DNA from: JAHIVB01 sp964574705
Lineage (GTDB): Bacteria; Bacillota_I; Bacilli_A; Izemoplasmatales; Hujiaoplasmataceae
Reading direction: 5' to 3'
Length of the DNA stretch: 64,000 bases
NCBI GenBank assembly: GCA_964574705.1
Contig: CAZNOO010000002.1
Coordinates: 1 to 64,000 of the forward strand
Part shown: positions 8,357 through 17,418 of the stretch, one piece after another
Numbering within the stretch: the stretch's first letter is position 1
How the letters are laid out: every line of letters starts with the position of its first letter
Program-made: the position numbers and the translations under genes
The notes under the pieces: generated by a model
The model's database searches: none
The model's input: the letters and a program-made list of their open reading frames with translations, nothing else
Told to the model about the DNA's origin: nothing

Positions 8357-8901
8357 ATCAGTCTATTGATTTCTTCAACGTTACTTTCAGGAAGGTTTCT
8401 TTTTAACATGGCTTTCAAATACTTAGAATCTGCATTTCTATGTTGTGCAAAGTAATCGGCAATCAATTTGACTTTTCTACTTCGATTTGGAAGAAGGCTA
8501 TAAATTAAATACCATTCTTCCAACCTGGAAAAAGAATACATATGACCGTCAATTTTAAGACGGAATGAACTTTTGGGTTTGTCAAAAGGATAAGTATAGA
8601 TCATTCCATCAGACTGAAAAGAGAAATCAAAAATTAAGTCAAAATCAACTCCTTCAACATGAATTTTCAATAGCTCAATGGTTAGATAATATCCTTCATG
8701 GGACGCATGTTCGATTACGTAATCGGACAATAAAGACTTCACAGTTTCATAGTCTTGGTATCTAAATAGAAGATCGATGTCATGAACTTCTGTTTTAATC
8801 CCAGAGCGTGCTAAAAGTAAAGACCCACCGATATGGCAGGGAACCTTTTTTTGACTCATTAAAAACATTACTTTATGTAGCGCAGTCATGAAATCTTTCA
8901 T
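8338..8901 (-). CDS. Nucleotidyltransferase-fold protein
   Basis: 187 residues. The N-terminal half shows the nucleotidyltransferase-superfamily pattern: GGSLLLARSG (helix-turn with GGS) followed by HDIDLLFRY, the DxD-like metal motif. This resembles proteins annotated as DUF6036 or the AbiEii-like nucleotidyltransferase fold. The start is ATG at 8901, with AGAGGG 5 nt upstream; longer frames cross into the ispG promoter region. Divergent from ispG. No partner antitoxin-like gene is visible, so a toxin role is not supported. Substrate unknown. Confidence 0.7.
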   Translation of the reverse strand: MKDFMTALHKVMFLMSQKKVPCHIGGSLLLARSGIKTEVHDIDLLFRYQDYETVKSLLSDYVIEHASHEGYYLTIELLKIHVEGVDFDLIFDFSFQSDGMIYTYPFDKPKSSFRLKIDGHMYSFSRLEEWYLIYSLLPNRSRKVKLIADYFAQHRNADSKYLKAMLKRNLPESNVEEINRLIKDCAM

Positions 8902-8964
8902 AAAATCCCTCTTTCCGACACCTATTATATCAAACTTACGATATAATAGAAAGAGGTGATGGAA

Positions 8965-10020
8965 ATGGATCGAACAAAAACACGTAAAATTTATTGCGGA
9001 GAAGTTCAAATCGGTGGAAACAATAAAGTTTCCATTCAATCGATGACGAACACAAAAACAAAAAACATTGATGAGACAATCAGACAGATTCAAGCCTTGG
9101 AAGAGGCTGGTTGTGAGATTGTCAGAGTTGCCATTCTAGATATCGAAGATGCACTCGCAATTTCAAAAATCCAAAAACTGATTCATATTCCGATTGTCGC
9201 AGATATTCATTTCGACCATCAGTTGGCACTAGAAGCCATCCGTCAAGGCGTGGATAAAATCAGAATCAATCCTGGTAATATCGGCAGTGATGAACACGTA
9301 AAACAAGTCGTCCTAGCCTGTAAAGAAAAACATATCCCGATCCGAATCGGAGTTAATTCTGGGTCACTGGAAAAACACATCTTGGAAAAATATCACCATC
9401 CTACGGCAGAAGCCATGGTTGAAAGTGCAAGATACCATGTTGATATCTTAGAAAAACTCGATTTTCATGATATCGTCATTTCATTAAAATCAACAGATAT
9501 GATGATGACGGTTGAAGCTTACCGTTTAGCATCAAAAGAGTTTTCTTATCCACTCCATCTAGGAATCACCGAAGCGGGAACGATTTTCAGTGGCACCATT
9601 CGTTCTTCTATTGGACTTGGAATCCTTCTAAGTGAAGGAATCGGATCGACGATTCGCGTTTCTCTTACTGCAAACCCTGTTGATGAAATTAAAGTTGCAA
9701 AGGAAATCCTTCAAAACTTTGGACTTTATAAGAAACCAAGACTGATCAGTTGCCCCACTTGCGGCCGTATTGAATATGACATGATTCCAGTCGCAAGAGA
9801 AATCGAAGAATTTTTGGAAGGCATCGACAAAGATATTTCTGTTGCAATTATGGGATGTGCTGTTAATGGACCCGGAGAAGCGAAAGAAGCGAATATCGCG
9901 ATTGCCGGAGGAAAATTGGAAGCATTGCTTTATGTTGATGGACGCGTCGTGAAAAAGGTCAAACAGGAGAATCTGGTTTCAACATTAAAGGAAGCCATTC
10001 TAGATTATAAGGTTACGTAA
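8965..10020 (+). CDS. ispG: 4-hydroxy-3-methylbut-2-en-1-yl diphosphate synthase
   Basis: Iron-sulfur enzyme of the non-mevalonate (MEP/DXP) isoprenoid pathway; it converts MEcPP to HMBPP. About 351 residues, usual length. N-terminal TIM-barrel signatures are VQIGGNNKVSIQSMTNT and VADIHFDHQLALEA. The C-terminal 4Fe-4S ligands are in CPTCGR and CAVNGPGEA. The start is ATG at 8965, 8 nt after GAGG; the ATG at 8959 sits on the ribosome site. Its presence implies an MEP pathway elsewhere in the genome. Single gene followed by a strong terminator. Confidence 0.96.
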   Translation: MDRTKTRKIYCGEVQIGGNNKVSIQSMTNTKTKNIDETIRQIQALEEAGCEIVRVAILDIEDALAISKIQKLIHIPIVADIHFDHQLALEAIRQGVDKIRINPGNIGSDEHVKQVVLACKEKHIPIRIGVNSGSLEKHILEKYHHPTAEAMVESARYHVDILEKLDFHDIVISLKSTDMMMTVEAYRLASKEFSYPLHLGITEAGTIFSGTIRSSIGLGILLSEGIGSTIRVSLTANPVDEIKVAKEILQNFGLYKKPRLISCPTCGRIEYDMIPVAREIEEFLEGIDKDISVAIMGCAVNGPGEAKEANIAIAGGKLEALLYVDGRVVKKVKQENLVSTLKEAILDYKVT

Positions 10021-10051
10021 ATAACCAAACACTTTATCCTACAATAATATA

Positions 10052-10091
10052 AAAATGTAAGAAGCACGTTGGTGTCTTCTTACATTTTTTT
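10052..10091. terminator. Terminator after ispG (probably bidirectional)
   Basis: 13-bp stem AAAATGTAAGAAG / CTTCTTACATTTT with an 10-nt loop and T run. The facing CPBP gene ends at 10094, so it may serve both. Confidence 0.88.
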
Positions 10092-10093
10092 AT

Positions 10094-10801
10094 TTACATG
10101 GATTCATAAAGAATAGGCCACATTGAAACAATAAAGATTTGTAATACAGTTGCCAAATTGATGACAAAGTGGCCAAGCACAATCGGAACGGGATTTCTTT
10201 TCTTAAAGTACCAGTAACATAAAATAATCGTTAACGGTAAAAAAGATAGAAATCTATATATCACATAGGAAAAATCAAAATAAAGCGGTATAAAAGAGTG
10301 CTGAAGCGCATAAAACAGCGCTGGTATGATAAAAGCAAGTTTCCCCTTAGGGGATTGATTCACTCCGATTCCGAGATATAGGCCGTCTTCAGCCAAGGTT
10401 GTCGTGATTGGAAGTAATAGAATATTCAATGCAGCAAGCCCATAAGGGATTGGCTCAATCAGATTTTTTGCAAGGTATGGAAACTGTCTGTAAACGAGTA
10501 ATCCAGCAAGAAACATTCCGCCCATTCCCACTACCATTACAACCACAATTCCCAGTATCTTCGTTTTTGCTCTTGTTGTTTTAGGCTGGTACCTGATGAT
10601 TTCTGAGTAACTCATTCCATTCTTTTTTCCGTAGAGAAGGAGAGTGGATATCGTCGCAAGATTAATGACTGTACAAATGATTGACCACCATTTCCCCAAC
10701 TGAGAAAAGGTTTGATTCGACAATAGCCATAATCCTAAAAAACTTGCGATAAACAGTAAAATCCGAAATGATTGATAAAAATAATATCGAGATTTTGTCA
10801 T
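10094..10801 (-). CDS. CPBP-family intramembrane protease-like protein (degenerate motif 1)
   Basis: 235-residue polytopic membrane protein with about seven helices. It matches the CPBP (Abi/CAAX protease) layout: motif 1 normally EExxxR, here AEDGLYLG; motif 2 FYALQHSF (FxxxH); and a late GHFVIN (HxxxN). Motif 1 keeps Glu-Asp but lacks the Arg, so proteolytic activity is uncertain. In Firmicutes such proteins are common in bacteriocin export or immunity cassettes. Here it is the last gene of a regulator/PLDc_N/ABC-2 exporter cluster, 37 nt after the permease. Confidence 0.78.
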   Translation of the reverse strand: MTKSRYYFYQSFRILLFIASFLGLWLLSNQTFSQLGKWWSIICTVINLATISTLLLYGKKNGMSYSEIIRYQPKTTRAKTKILGIVVVMVVGMGGMFLAGLLVYRQFPYLAKNLIEPIPYGLAALNILLLPITTTLAEDGLYLGIGVNQSPKGKLAFIIPALFYALQHSFIPLYFDFSYVIYRFLSFLPLTIILCYWYFKKRNPVPIVLGHFVINLATVLQIFIVSMWPILYESM

Positions 10802-10838
10802 TTCTAAAGTCCCTTATCAAGGAAGATTACATCAAAAC

Positions 10839-11603
10839 TTATAGTTCTTGCTTCTTAAAAATCAAGTAGCTGAATGAAAAGATAATCATCGCTCCTATCA
10901 AGGTAGAAATCGCAGAGATCCATAATTCACTCATTCCTGCAGTTCCAGCCATGACGGAGTTCACAAGCGAGGAGGCTCCACCTGGATTGAATTTTGAAAC
11001 GTTATCGATGACGTTGAAGACATTGAGCAATGCATATGCTACAAATCCGAATAATGCTGAAACTGTCGGGGTTTTCCCAATTACACTCGCAAAGATGCCT
11101 ACACTGGTGTAGAAAACACCCATCAGCCAGGTGACAAACAAAGACATTCCAAGACCTTCATAGAAGTATTCTCCAAATAAAATCTGGGTGTAAATTCCAC
11201 TGACTAAAAACGCAATAATGTAACTGACTGTAAATAATAGAATTCCTGCAACGAGTTTGCTTAAAAGAAAATTCAGTCGCGACACTCTTTTTGTGAGTGC
11301 CAGGATTATCGATCCCTTGTTCTTCTCTTGAGAGACCGTTCCTGTCATGATGATTAGGAACACAATGAGACACAATGAAGAGTTGTTCTTGAAAAACTGT
11401 ACCCAAGCATCCATGAAAGTGGGGTCAGGGAAGGAAATGGTGATATCTGCAGCTGCCAAACTGATGATTTCGTTCATATATTTTGCAGTCAAGGGTCCGA
11501 GCACCGCAAAGAATAGGAATAGCGAAAGTACGATAATCAATTTGGGCGTTTTATAAGTCTCTTTGATTTCTTTCTTCAGAAAGCTCACATTAATCATTTC
11601 CAT
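10839..11603 (-). CDS. ABC-2 type transporter permease
   Basis: 254 residues with six hydrophobic segments in the pattern of NatB/YhaP-like ABC-2 permeases: helix 1 near residues 20-40, a large extracytoplasmic loop and then five helices. It contains the cytoplasmic TGTVSQEKNKGSIILALTK stretch (SQEKNKGS) typical of the family. It starts inside the end of the ATPase gene (overlap 14 nt from ATG 11603, or 8 nt from ATG 11597), which indicates coupling. Partner of the ATPase encoded just upstream. Substrate unknown; peptide, antibiotic or sodium efflux are possible. Confidence 0.85.
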   Translation of the reverse strand: MEMINVSFLKKEIKETYKTPKLIIVLSLFLFFAVLGPLTAKYMNEIISLAAADITISFPDPTFMDAWVQFFKNNSSLCLIVFLIIMTGTVSQEKNKGSIILALTKRVSRLNFLLSKLVAGILLFTVSYIIAFLVSGIYTQILFGEYFYEGLGMSLFVTWLMGVFYTSVGIFASVIGKTPTVSALFGFVAYALLNVFNVIDNVSKFNPGGASSLVNSVMAGTAGMSELWISAISTLIGAMIIFSFSYLIFKKQEL

Positions 11604-12519
11604 TCACCGCCTGAATGAAGATGTCTTCTAAAGTCGCCTCTTGAATGATAAACTTTTTGAGCAAAATATGATTGTTATTCAATACTTGATTGATTTTGAT
11701 TCTGGATTGGTTTAAATCATTTGACTTGATGACGACTCTTTTCATCATTTTTTCGATTGAATCGACGCTAGAATCACCTTCAAGTTCACTTGTAAAGATC
11801 TCCACGTCATCATTTTCAAACTCAATTTCTATATTTCGACTAATTGCCATCTGACGAATGTGTTCCATTGAATCTTGAAGCACCATTTTACCCTCGTTGA
11901 TGATGACGACTTGGTCACAAACTCTTTCGACATCGGCGAGGATATGGGATGAAAATAGAACTGTAATCTTACCAGCCAATTTCCCGATAATGTCCATAAC
12001 TTCTTTTCTGCCAATCGGATCCAATGCGGATACGGGTTCATCAAGAAAAATAATCTTTGGGTTATTAACAAGCGCTTGGGCAATTCCAAGTCTTTGTTTC
12101 ATTCCACGAGAATACGCACCGATTTTTTTGTTTTTGGATTTTGTCAATCCGACTAAATCCAATAGTTCTTTGATTCTTTCTTGAAGAACATCCCCGGATA
12201 GCTGGTACAGTGTTCCGACGAATTCAAGATAATCCTTTGAAGTCATCCAATCATAGAATCCTGGTACGTCAGGTAGAAATCCAATTTCTTCTCTAAATGC
12301 ATCGCTTCCGAAAGCGACTTTATTTCCAAAAAGTTCAATTTCGCCTTCGGTTGGGTCGGTCAATCCAACAATCATTTTAAGCGTTGTGGTTTTTCCGGCT
12401 CCATTCGGTCCTAAGAATCCATAGATAGACCCTTGAGGAACTTCTAAATTCAAATGGTCAACTGCGTTGACACCACCGTAGTTCTTTACGAGGTTTCTAA
12501 TCGTTACTGCTGGGTTCAT
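11590..12519 (-). CDS. ABC transporter ATP-binding protein (ABC-2 exporter)
   Basis: About 309 residues. Motifs: Walker A GPNGAGKTT, signature YSRGMKQRL, Walker B IIFLDEPVSALDP, switch His in LFSSHIL. The C-terminal 90 residues after the ATPase core are typical of the CcmA/NatA-like drug and bacteriocin exporters. The chosen ATG (12519) follows AGAGGAA by 7 nt and lies inside the end of the PLDc_N gene, so the two are coupled. Works with the permease downstream. Confidence 0.92.
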   Translation of the reverse strand: MNPAVTIRNLVKNYGGVNAVDHLNLEVPQGSIYGFLGPNGAGKTTTLKMIVGLTDPTEGEIELFGNKVAFGSDAFREEIGFLPDVPGFYDWMTSKDYLEFVGTLYQLSGDVLQERIKELLDLVGLTKSKNKKIGAYSRGMKQRLGIAQALVNNPKIIFLDEPVSALDPIGRKEVMDIIGKLAGKITVLFSSHILADVERVCDQVVIINEGKMVLQDSMEHIRQMAISRNIEIEFENDDVEIFTSELEGDSSVDSIEKMMKRVVIKSNDLNQSRIKINQVLNNNHILLKKFIIQEATLEDIFIQAVNGND

Positions 12520-12709
12520 CTTCGTTTCCTCTAAATAAGAAATAAGCAATCGGGCCTAAAATCTCTCCTAAAATTATAATGGCGACCCAAATCCATTTGT
12601 TATGGAATCTGACTTGTTTTCTGTTTTTTAAATTAATCAAAGCAATGACTTGGAGAATGACTTGGAGTAATAGAACCGGCCATAAAATTTTTAAAATATC
12701 TACTAACAT
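12497..12709 (-). CDS. Small PLDc_N-domain membrane protein
   Basis: 70 residues with two transmembrane helices (about 5-25 and 40-60). The NKWIWVAIIILGEILGPIAYFLF segment (key W, GEILGPI-YF) matches the 'phospholipase D nuclease N-terminal' family; despite the name there is no catalytic domain. Similar peptides (for example YxlE in the B. subtilis sigY operon) sit beside ABC exporters and are thought to modulate regulation or immunity. Good ribosome site AAGGAGA. Second gene of the cassette. Confidence 0.82.
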   Translation of the reverse strand: MLVDILKILWPVLLLQVILQVIALINLKNRKQVRFHNKWIWVAIIILGEILGPIAYFLFRGNEDEPSSND

Positions 12710-12758
12710 ATGAACTCTCCTTATGAGTTGATTTTTATTGTATCTGATTTATATTTTG

Positions 12759-13289
12759 TTAAGACGTTGTGACAATGTGGGACAATTTTCTTAGGAATCT
12801 ACCTTCTGATGCTGTGTAAGCTAGTCTTTTTTGAATAACTCCGCCGAGTTCTCTCATCATTTCAACAAGTTCTTCATCTGTTAACAGAAGCGATGAACTT
12901 TGAAATCCTATCTTTCTCTTTAATTGTTCAACGGATTCTTCTTTTGATAGACTGTGCTCAAAATCTGTAAGCAAACCAATTGTAAACTGCGAATAAAGCA
13001 GTGAAAGATCTTCTTTTGTCAACTTATTAAAATCTTTGTTGAGCTCAATCGAAGGATTCGTCTTGATGGTATAGACTTTTTCTAGGATGCCTCTTACTTG
13101 ATTGTAAGATGCGATTTGAATGATATCGCTTTTCACCAAAACGCTCAAGTGTCGGTATAGAGTTGCTTGTGGAATGTTTCCGCATGCCAATTGAATTTCT
13201 TTCGTGGTTGCTTCTTTTTTCAATGTCAATTCTTGGATGATTTTAATCCGAATTGGATTCATCATGCTGTTGATGGCTGTTTGATTCAT
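12759..13289 (-). CDS. Winged-helix transcriptional regulator (ArsR/HTH_20-like)
   Basis: 176 residues. The N-terminal 75 residues form a winged helix: MMNPIRIKIIQEL, TTKEIQLACGNIPQATLYRHLSVL (recognition helix PQATLYRHL) and a wing with YNQVRGILEKVY. The C-terminal half is helical and probably dimerises or binds a ligand. It is the first gene of the exporter cassette. A palindrome sits inside its promoter, which suggests autorepression of the whole operon. Inducer unknown. Confidence 0.82.
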   Translation of the reverse strand: MNQTAINSMMNPIRIKIIQELTLKKEATTKEIQLACGNIPQATLYRHLSVLVKSDIIQIASYNQVRGILEKVYTIKTNPSIELNKDFNKLTKEDLSLLYSQFTIGLLTDFEHSLSKEESVEQLKRKIGFQSSSLLLTDEELVEMMRELGGVIQKRLAYTASEGRFLRKLSHIVTTS

Positions 13290-13337
13290 AGTGCTCTCCT
13301 TTCATTCTCAAATTGTTTAATGTTATCACATGCTATA

Positions 13338-13366
13338 ATGTTATCATTGTTGATAATAATTGTCAA
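13338..13366 (-). promoter_or_regulatory. Promoter with embedded operator, exporter cassette
   Basis: TTGACA (13366-13361) and TAACAT (13343-13338) on the minus strand with 17-nt spacing. Between them lies the palindrome TTATCA-TTGT-TGATAA (13341-13356), and a further GTTATCA occurs at 13322-13328. A repressor bound here would block RNA polymerase. The likely binder is the winged-helix protein encoded 50 nt downstream. Confidence 0.65.
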
Positions 13367-13415
13367 TACTCTTTTATTGAAATTTTAAAAATATTTTTCT
13401 ATTGATAAAAATCCA

Positions 13416-13460
13416 TAAAAAAAACTCCTGTTGTCTTCCTAAAGAAGCGCAACAGGAGTT
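13416..13460 (-). terminator. Terminator of the gcv-cvpA operon
   Basis: AACTCCTGTTG / CAACAGGAGTT on the minus strand with a long U run, just after the cvpA stop. Confidence 0.88.
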
Positions 13461-13470
13461 CTCTCCTACT

Positions 13471-14202
13471 CTAAATAAAGAAATCGATTAGCTGTTTCAA
13501 TATATTGTTATTATAGAGCCATTTCGATAATCTGAACTGCTCCGGATCCTGAAGGGCCATGTCGCCAATCAAGAAAGGTCCAATCAGATTATTGATTGCA
13601 GGAATTGTAATCAGCAATGCCAATACAAACAATAAGATGTAGACAATGGCAGCGATTTTTAAAAGACCAAATAAGACTCCAAGAATTTTATCGACTTGTT
13701 TGATAATCGGAATTGAAGTGATCATTTTGGCAAGTAGTTTCAAAATTAAGAAGACCAGCATTGATCCAAAGAAAAGCACCAAGAAGGAAATCACAAGCAA
13801 AGCAAGTGATTTGATCAGAGGCGTAATCGCGTCTACGATGGTAATCGTGAGTTGATTAAAGTCAATGCTATTTACGATCCAGTCGACCATAAACGTCGGC
13901 AAACTCATGCCTTCGAAGGCCGCTCGAACATTAGATTCGTTCAGTGTCCCCGAGAACAAATCTGTTCGAGATAGTAAATACTCTGTGATTTTAATTCCAA
14001 TCGGCTCACCAATCCATTTGTCAAGCACGGTTGCGAAAGGTCTCGCAAGAATGATGGAGGCTAGAAGCCCGAAAATTCCTGAAGCCATTTCAACTATTTT
14101 AACTAAAAATCCATGTTTCCATCCGAGAATTGCGAAGATGATGACTGCAAGTACGATGACGATGTCAACGATACCAATCCCGAAACCAGCAGTAATATTC
14201 AT
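13471..14202 (-). CDS. CvpA family membrane protein
   Basis: 243 residues with four or five hydrophobic segments. The N-terminal helix IVDIVIVLAVIIFAILGWKHGF, with GWKHG followed by a second helix, is the CvpA signature (named from colicin V production). The C-terminal half has two long helices and the segment PIIKQVDKILGVLFGLLKIAAIVY, typical of the family. Cellular role is poorly defined; links to purine synthesis and envelope homeostasis are reported. It lies 11 nt after gcvPB and ends at a strong terminator, so it is the last gene of that operon. Confidence 0.85.
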   Translation of the reverse strand: MNITAGFGIGIVDIVIVLAVIIFAILGWKHGFLVKIVEMASGIFGLLASIILARPFATVLDKWIGEPIGIKITEYLLSRTDLFSGTLNESNVRAAFEGMSLPTFMVDWIVNSIDFNQLTITIVDAITPLIKSLALLVISFLVLFFGSMLVFLILKLLAKMITSIPIIKQVDKILGVLFGLLKIAAIVYILLFVLALLITIPAINNLIGPFLIGDMALQDPEQFRLSKWLYNNNILKQLIDFFI

Positions 14203-14213
14203 AACGTTTCCCC

Positions 14214-15689
14214 CTATTCAATGTCTAATTGTGCATCGATATAATCTTTATATGTTAAAATCATTCTTTTTGCCGCAAACACTTCATCGATTCGTGTAAT
14301 GGGTGTGGTGTGTGGGGCAGATTTCACAAAGTCTGGGTTTTCCTTTGCTTCTACTGCGATTTGTTTCATCACATCGACAAAACGGTCAAGTGCTTGTTTT
14401 GATTCTGTTTCCGTGGGTTCAATCATAATTGATTGATGGAATAATAATGGAAAATAGATTGTTGGAGCGTGCATGCCGAAGTCGAGAATCCGTTTTGCGA
14501 CATCTAGAGTCTTGACACCTGATGATTGATCGAGCAATCCATCAAACACGCACTCATGCATACAGAAGCCTTTAATTGGAAGAAGATAATCATCCTTCAG
14601 CAGTTCTTTCACATAATTCGCATTGAGAACCGCATAAGGTCCAACATTGACAATGTTTTCTTTTCCTAGAGTTAAAATATAGACATACGCTCTGAGCCAG
14701 ACTTTAAAGTTTCCGAAGAAAGAAGAAATCTGTCCAATCGCATTCTTAGAATTTTCAATGAAATAATAGTCCTCTTGCTTCTTCACCCTTGGGTTTGGAA
14801 GCAAATGTGCTAAGTGTTGCTTGACGCCTACCGGACCGGATCCCGGTCCGCCTCCTCCATGAGGAGTGGAGAATGTTTTGTGTAAATTGATGTGACAAAT
14901 ATCAAATCCCATGTCTCCTGGTCTAGAGACGCCTAAGAGTGCATTCATGTTCGCGCCGTCGTAGTATAACAGACCTCCGGCTTCATGAACAAGTTTTGCA
15001 ATTTCAACAATGTCACTTTCAAAAATACCTAAAGTGTTGGGATTTGTCAACATGATTCCCGCAATTTCATCATTTATTGCTGCTTTTAAAGCATCTAAAT
15101 CAACTTTTCCGGTTGCATTGGACTTAATTTCAACAGACTGCAGTCCACATACTGTGGCTGAAGCGGGGTTGGTTCCATGAGCAGAATCTGGGACCAAAAC
15201 TTTCGTCCGTTTGAAATCTCCTCTGTCTTCATGATATTTTTTCATGATCATTAATCCAGTGAGTTCACCATGCGCTCCTGCATAAGGATTTAAGCTAAAT
15301 TCATCGAGACCGGATAAATTCGAAAGCATTTTTTGAAGTTCAAAATAGATTTTCAATACGCCTTGAATGGAAGAAACACTCTGATAAGGATGAAGATTAT
15401 TGAAGACGCTCATTGAAGCGATTTCTTCATTGATTTTTGGATTGTACTTCATCGTACAAGATCCAAGTGGATAGAATCCGTTTTCAACTCCGAAGTTCAG
15501 CTTTGAAATATTCGTGAAATGACGAATAACGTTGAGTTCTGAAGTTTCAGGAAGATTCGGTAATTCTTCTCTTAATAATGAAAAATCAATCGTATCCACC
15601 GTGTACTCAGGAAATGCAGTTTGAGGCAGGGAATATCCAACTCTACCTTTTTCTGAAATTTCAAAAATGAGAGGTATGTAATTTACCAT
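14214..15689 (-). CDS. gcvPB: Glycine dehydrogenase (decarboxylating) subunit 2
   Basis: Subunit of the P-protein of the glycine cleavage system; it decarboxylates glycine and passes the aminomethyl group to lipoyl-GcvH. 491 residues, usual for the split type. The PLP lysine lies in NLHKTFSTPHGGGGPG. Other hallmarks are GSCTMKYNPKINEE and NPYAGAHGELTG. Good ribosome site GGAGGGG. Its start overlaps the gcvPA stop by 7 nt, as expected for subunits made in equal amounts. Confidence 0.97.
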   Translation of the reverse strand: MVNYIPLIFEISEKGRVGYSLPQTAFPEYTVDTIDFSLLREELPNLPETSELNVIRHFTNISKLNFGVENGFYPLGSCTMKYNPKINEEIASMSVFNNLHPYQSVSSIQGVLKIYFELQKMLSNLSGLDEFSLNPYAGAHGELTGLMIMKKYHEDRGDFKRTKVLVPDSAHGTNPASATVCGLQSVEIKSNATGKVDLDALKAAINDEIAGIMLTNPNTLGIFESDIVEIAKLVHEAGGLLYYDGANMNALLGVSRPGDMGFDICHINLHKTFSTPHGGGGPGSGPVGVKQHLAHLLPNPRVKKQEDYYFIENSKNAIGQISSFFGNFKVWLRAYVYILTLGKENIVNVGPYAVLNANYVKELLKDDYLLPIKGFCMHECVFDGLLDQSSGVKTLDVAKRILDFGMHAPTIYFPLLFHQSIMIEPTETESKQALDRFVDVMKQIAVEAKENPDFVKSAPHTTPITRIDEVFAAKRMILTYKDYIDAQLDIE

Positions 15690-17020
15690 GATAACCCCTC
15701 CAAAACTGAAACGAGTTTATTGATTTCTTTTTTCGTTCTTTTTTCAGTTACAGCAAATGAAATCAAGTTTTCATATTCTGGGCCAATCTCTTCTAAAGAA
15801 AATCCGCCTACGATATCTGCTTTTTTAAGTGCTTCTTGAATCAAATCTTGAGGAATCTTGGTATCCACCACAAATTCTTTTAAGAAAGGAGCCTTGAATG
15901 CGGGCGTAAACTTGCCTGTTTTCAATAAGCTGTCGTATAAATAATGTGCTCCCTGATAACTGAGTTCATTGACTTCTCTCAGTCCCATAGGACCCATTAA
16001 GGAAAGATAAATCGTAGCGTAGAGTGCCATCAGACTCTGATTGGAACAAATATTTGAATTGGCTTTTTCTCTACGGATGTGTTGTTCACGAGCTTGAAGT
16101 GTCAAAACAAAAGACCTTCTACCTTGTGTGTCCATGCTCATTCCGCAGATACGTCCAGGCATTTTACGAACATAAGGTTTGAGGGTAGCCATATATCCCA
16201 GTGTAGGTCCACCAAAAGCAACAGGCATTCCTAGACTTTGGCAATCGCCCACGGCGATATCAGCGCCGTCTTCTTTCGGTGTCTTCAAAACGCCCAAAGT
16301 TGAAATATCAGCATTTTCAATTAATATACCTTTAACACTATGAATTAGATCGGCGATATCGTTGAACGATTCAATCAAACCAAAGAAATTCGGTTTTTGA
16401 ACGATGATGGCCGCTACTGTCTCATTACATTTTTTCGCCAAGTCAGCTCGATCGACCAATCCGTCTTTAATCTCAACCATAACCACTTCAATTCCTTTGA
16501 AATGCGCATAAGTTTTAACGACGTTTTGGATCAATGGATTGACGTTTTTTGGCATTAAGACTTTGGTTCTTTTTGTAATCGATTCAGCCATGAACATCGC
16601 TTCTGCAGTTGCGGTAGACCCGTCATACATGGAAGCATTGGATGTGTCCATTCCAGTTAAGGTTTGGATCATGGACTGATATTCGAAGATGTATGTAAGG
16701 GTTCCTTGTGCCACTTCGGGTTGGTAAGGTGTGTAAGCAGTCAAGAATTCTTGACGGGAGACCAAAGAGTTGATGACTGAAGGGTCATAGTGATCATAAA
16801 ACCCATGACCTCCAAAAATCGTTAGTTCTTTGTTTAATCTTCCAAGTTCAGCAAAATAGGATCTGATTTCAGATTCAGACAGTTGAGAAGGAATATCATA
16901 ATCTTCGTTAAACAAGACGTCTTTGGGGACGTCTTCAAACATTTCATTTAGATTTTCAATTTGGACGACCTTTTTCATGGCGTCCAAATCCGCTATGGTA
17001 TGCGGAAAGTATTTGAACAC
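15683..17020 (-). CDS. gcvPA: Glycine dehydrogenase (decarboxylating) subunit 1
   Basis: 445 residues, the N-terminal half-protein of the two-subunit P-protein. Recognisable stretches are FGGHGFYDHYDPSVI, FLTAYTPYQPEVAQGTL, MYDGSTATAEA and PVAFGGPTLGYMA. GTG start 8 nt after gcvH, with only a weak ribosome site, so translation probably depends on coupling with gcvH. Confidence 0.97.
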   Translation of the reverse strand: MFKYFPHTIADLDAMKKVVQIENLNEMFEDVPKDVLFNEDYDIPSQLSESEIRSYFAELGRLNKELTIFGGHGFYDHYDPSVINSLVSRQEFLTAYTPYQPEVAQGTLTYIFEYQSMIQTLTGMDTSNASMYDGSTATAEAMFMAESITKRTKVLMPKNVNPLIQNVVKTYAHFKGIEVVMVEIKDGLVDRADLAKKCNETVAAIIVQKPNFFGLIESFNDIADLIHSVKGILIENADISTLGVLKTPKEDGADIAVGDCQSLGMPVAFGGPTLGYMATLKPYVRKMPGRICGMSMDTQGRRSFVLTLQAREQHIRREKANSNICSNQSLMALYATIYLSLMGPMGLREVNELSYQGAHYLYDSLLKTGKFTPAFKAPFLKEFVVDTKIPQDLIQEALKKADIVGGFSLEEIGPEYENLISFAVTEKRTKKEINKLVSVLEGLSW

Positions 17021-17028
17021 GATTTTGC

Positions 17029-17409
17029 CTACTTTATCAATTCGGCGTATTGTGCTGGTGACAACAAATCATCCAGTTCGCTTGGATCAGTTAGTTCAAC
17101 TTTCAACATCCATGCGGCAAATGCATCTTCGTTAACTTTTTCAGGTTCCCCAATCAAGTCTTCGTTGATTTCTAAGATTTCTCCGGTGATTGGAGAAATC
17201 AAATCGGAAGCAGCTTTGACGCTCTCTACGGCTCCAAATTCAACTTCCTTTTGCAACTTAGTGCCAGCTTCTGGTAAATCTACGAAGACAACGCTTCCAA
17301 GTTGAGATTGTGCGAAATCTGTAATACCCACGATGACGACTCCGTTGCTTTCAACTTTGACCCATTCGTGACTTTCTGAATATAATAGACCTTCAACGAC
17401 TTTTGACAT
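17029..17409 (-). CDS. gcvH: Glycine cleavage system H protein
   Basis: 126-residue lipoyl carrier that shuttles the aminomethyl group between P, T and L proteins. The lipoylation lysine is Lys65 in ESVKAASD, and the N-terminus has the usual SESHEWV. ATG start with AGGAGG. The L protein (lipoamide dehydrogenase) is not in the window. Confidence 0.98.
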   Translation of the reverse strand: MSKVVEGLLYSESHEWVKVESNGVVIVGITDFAQSQLGSVVFVDLPEAGTKLQKEVEFGAVESVKAASDLISPITGEILEINEDLIGEPEKVNEDAFAAWMLKVELTDPSELDDLLSPAQYAELIK

Positions 17410-17418
17410 GAGTTCCTC

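Noticed and set aside
8338..8901. AbiEii-type toxin
   Set aside because: Only the nucleotidyltransferase fold is visible; no AbiEi-like antitoxin gene lies beside it.
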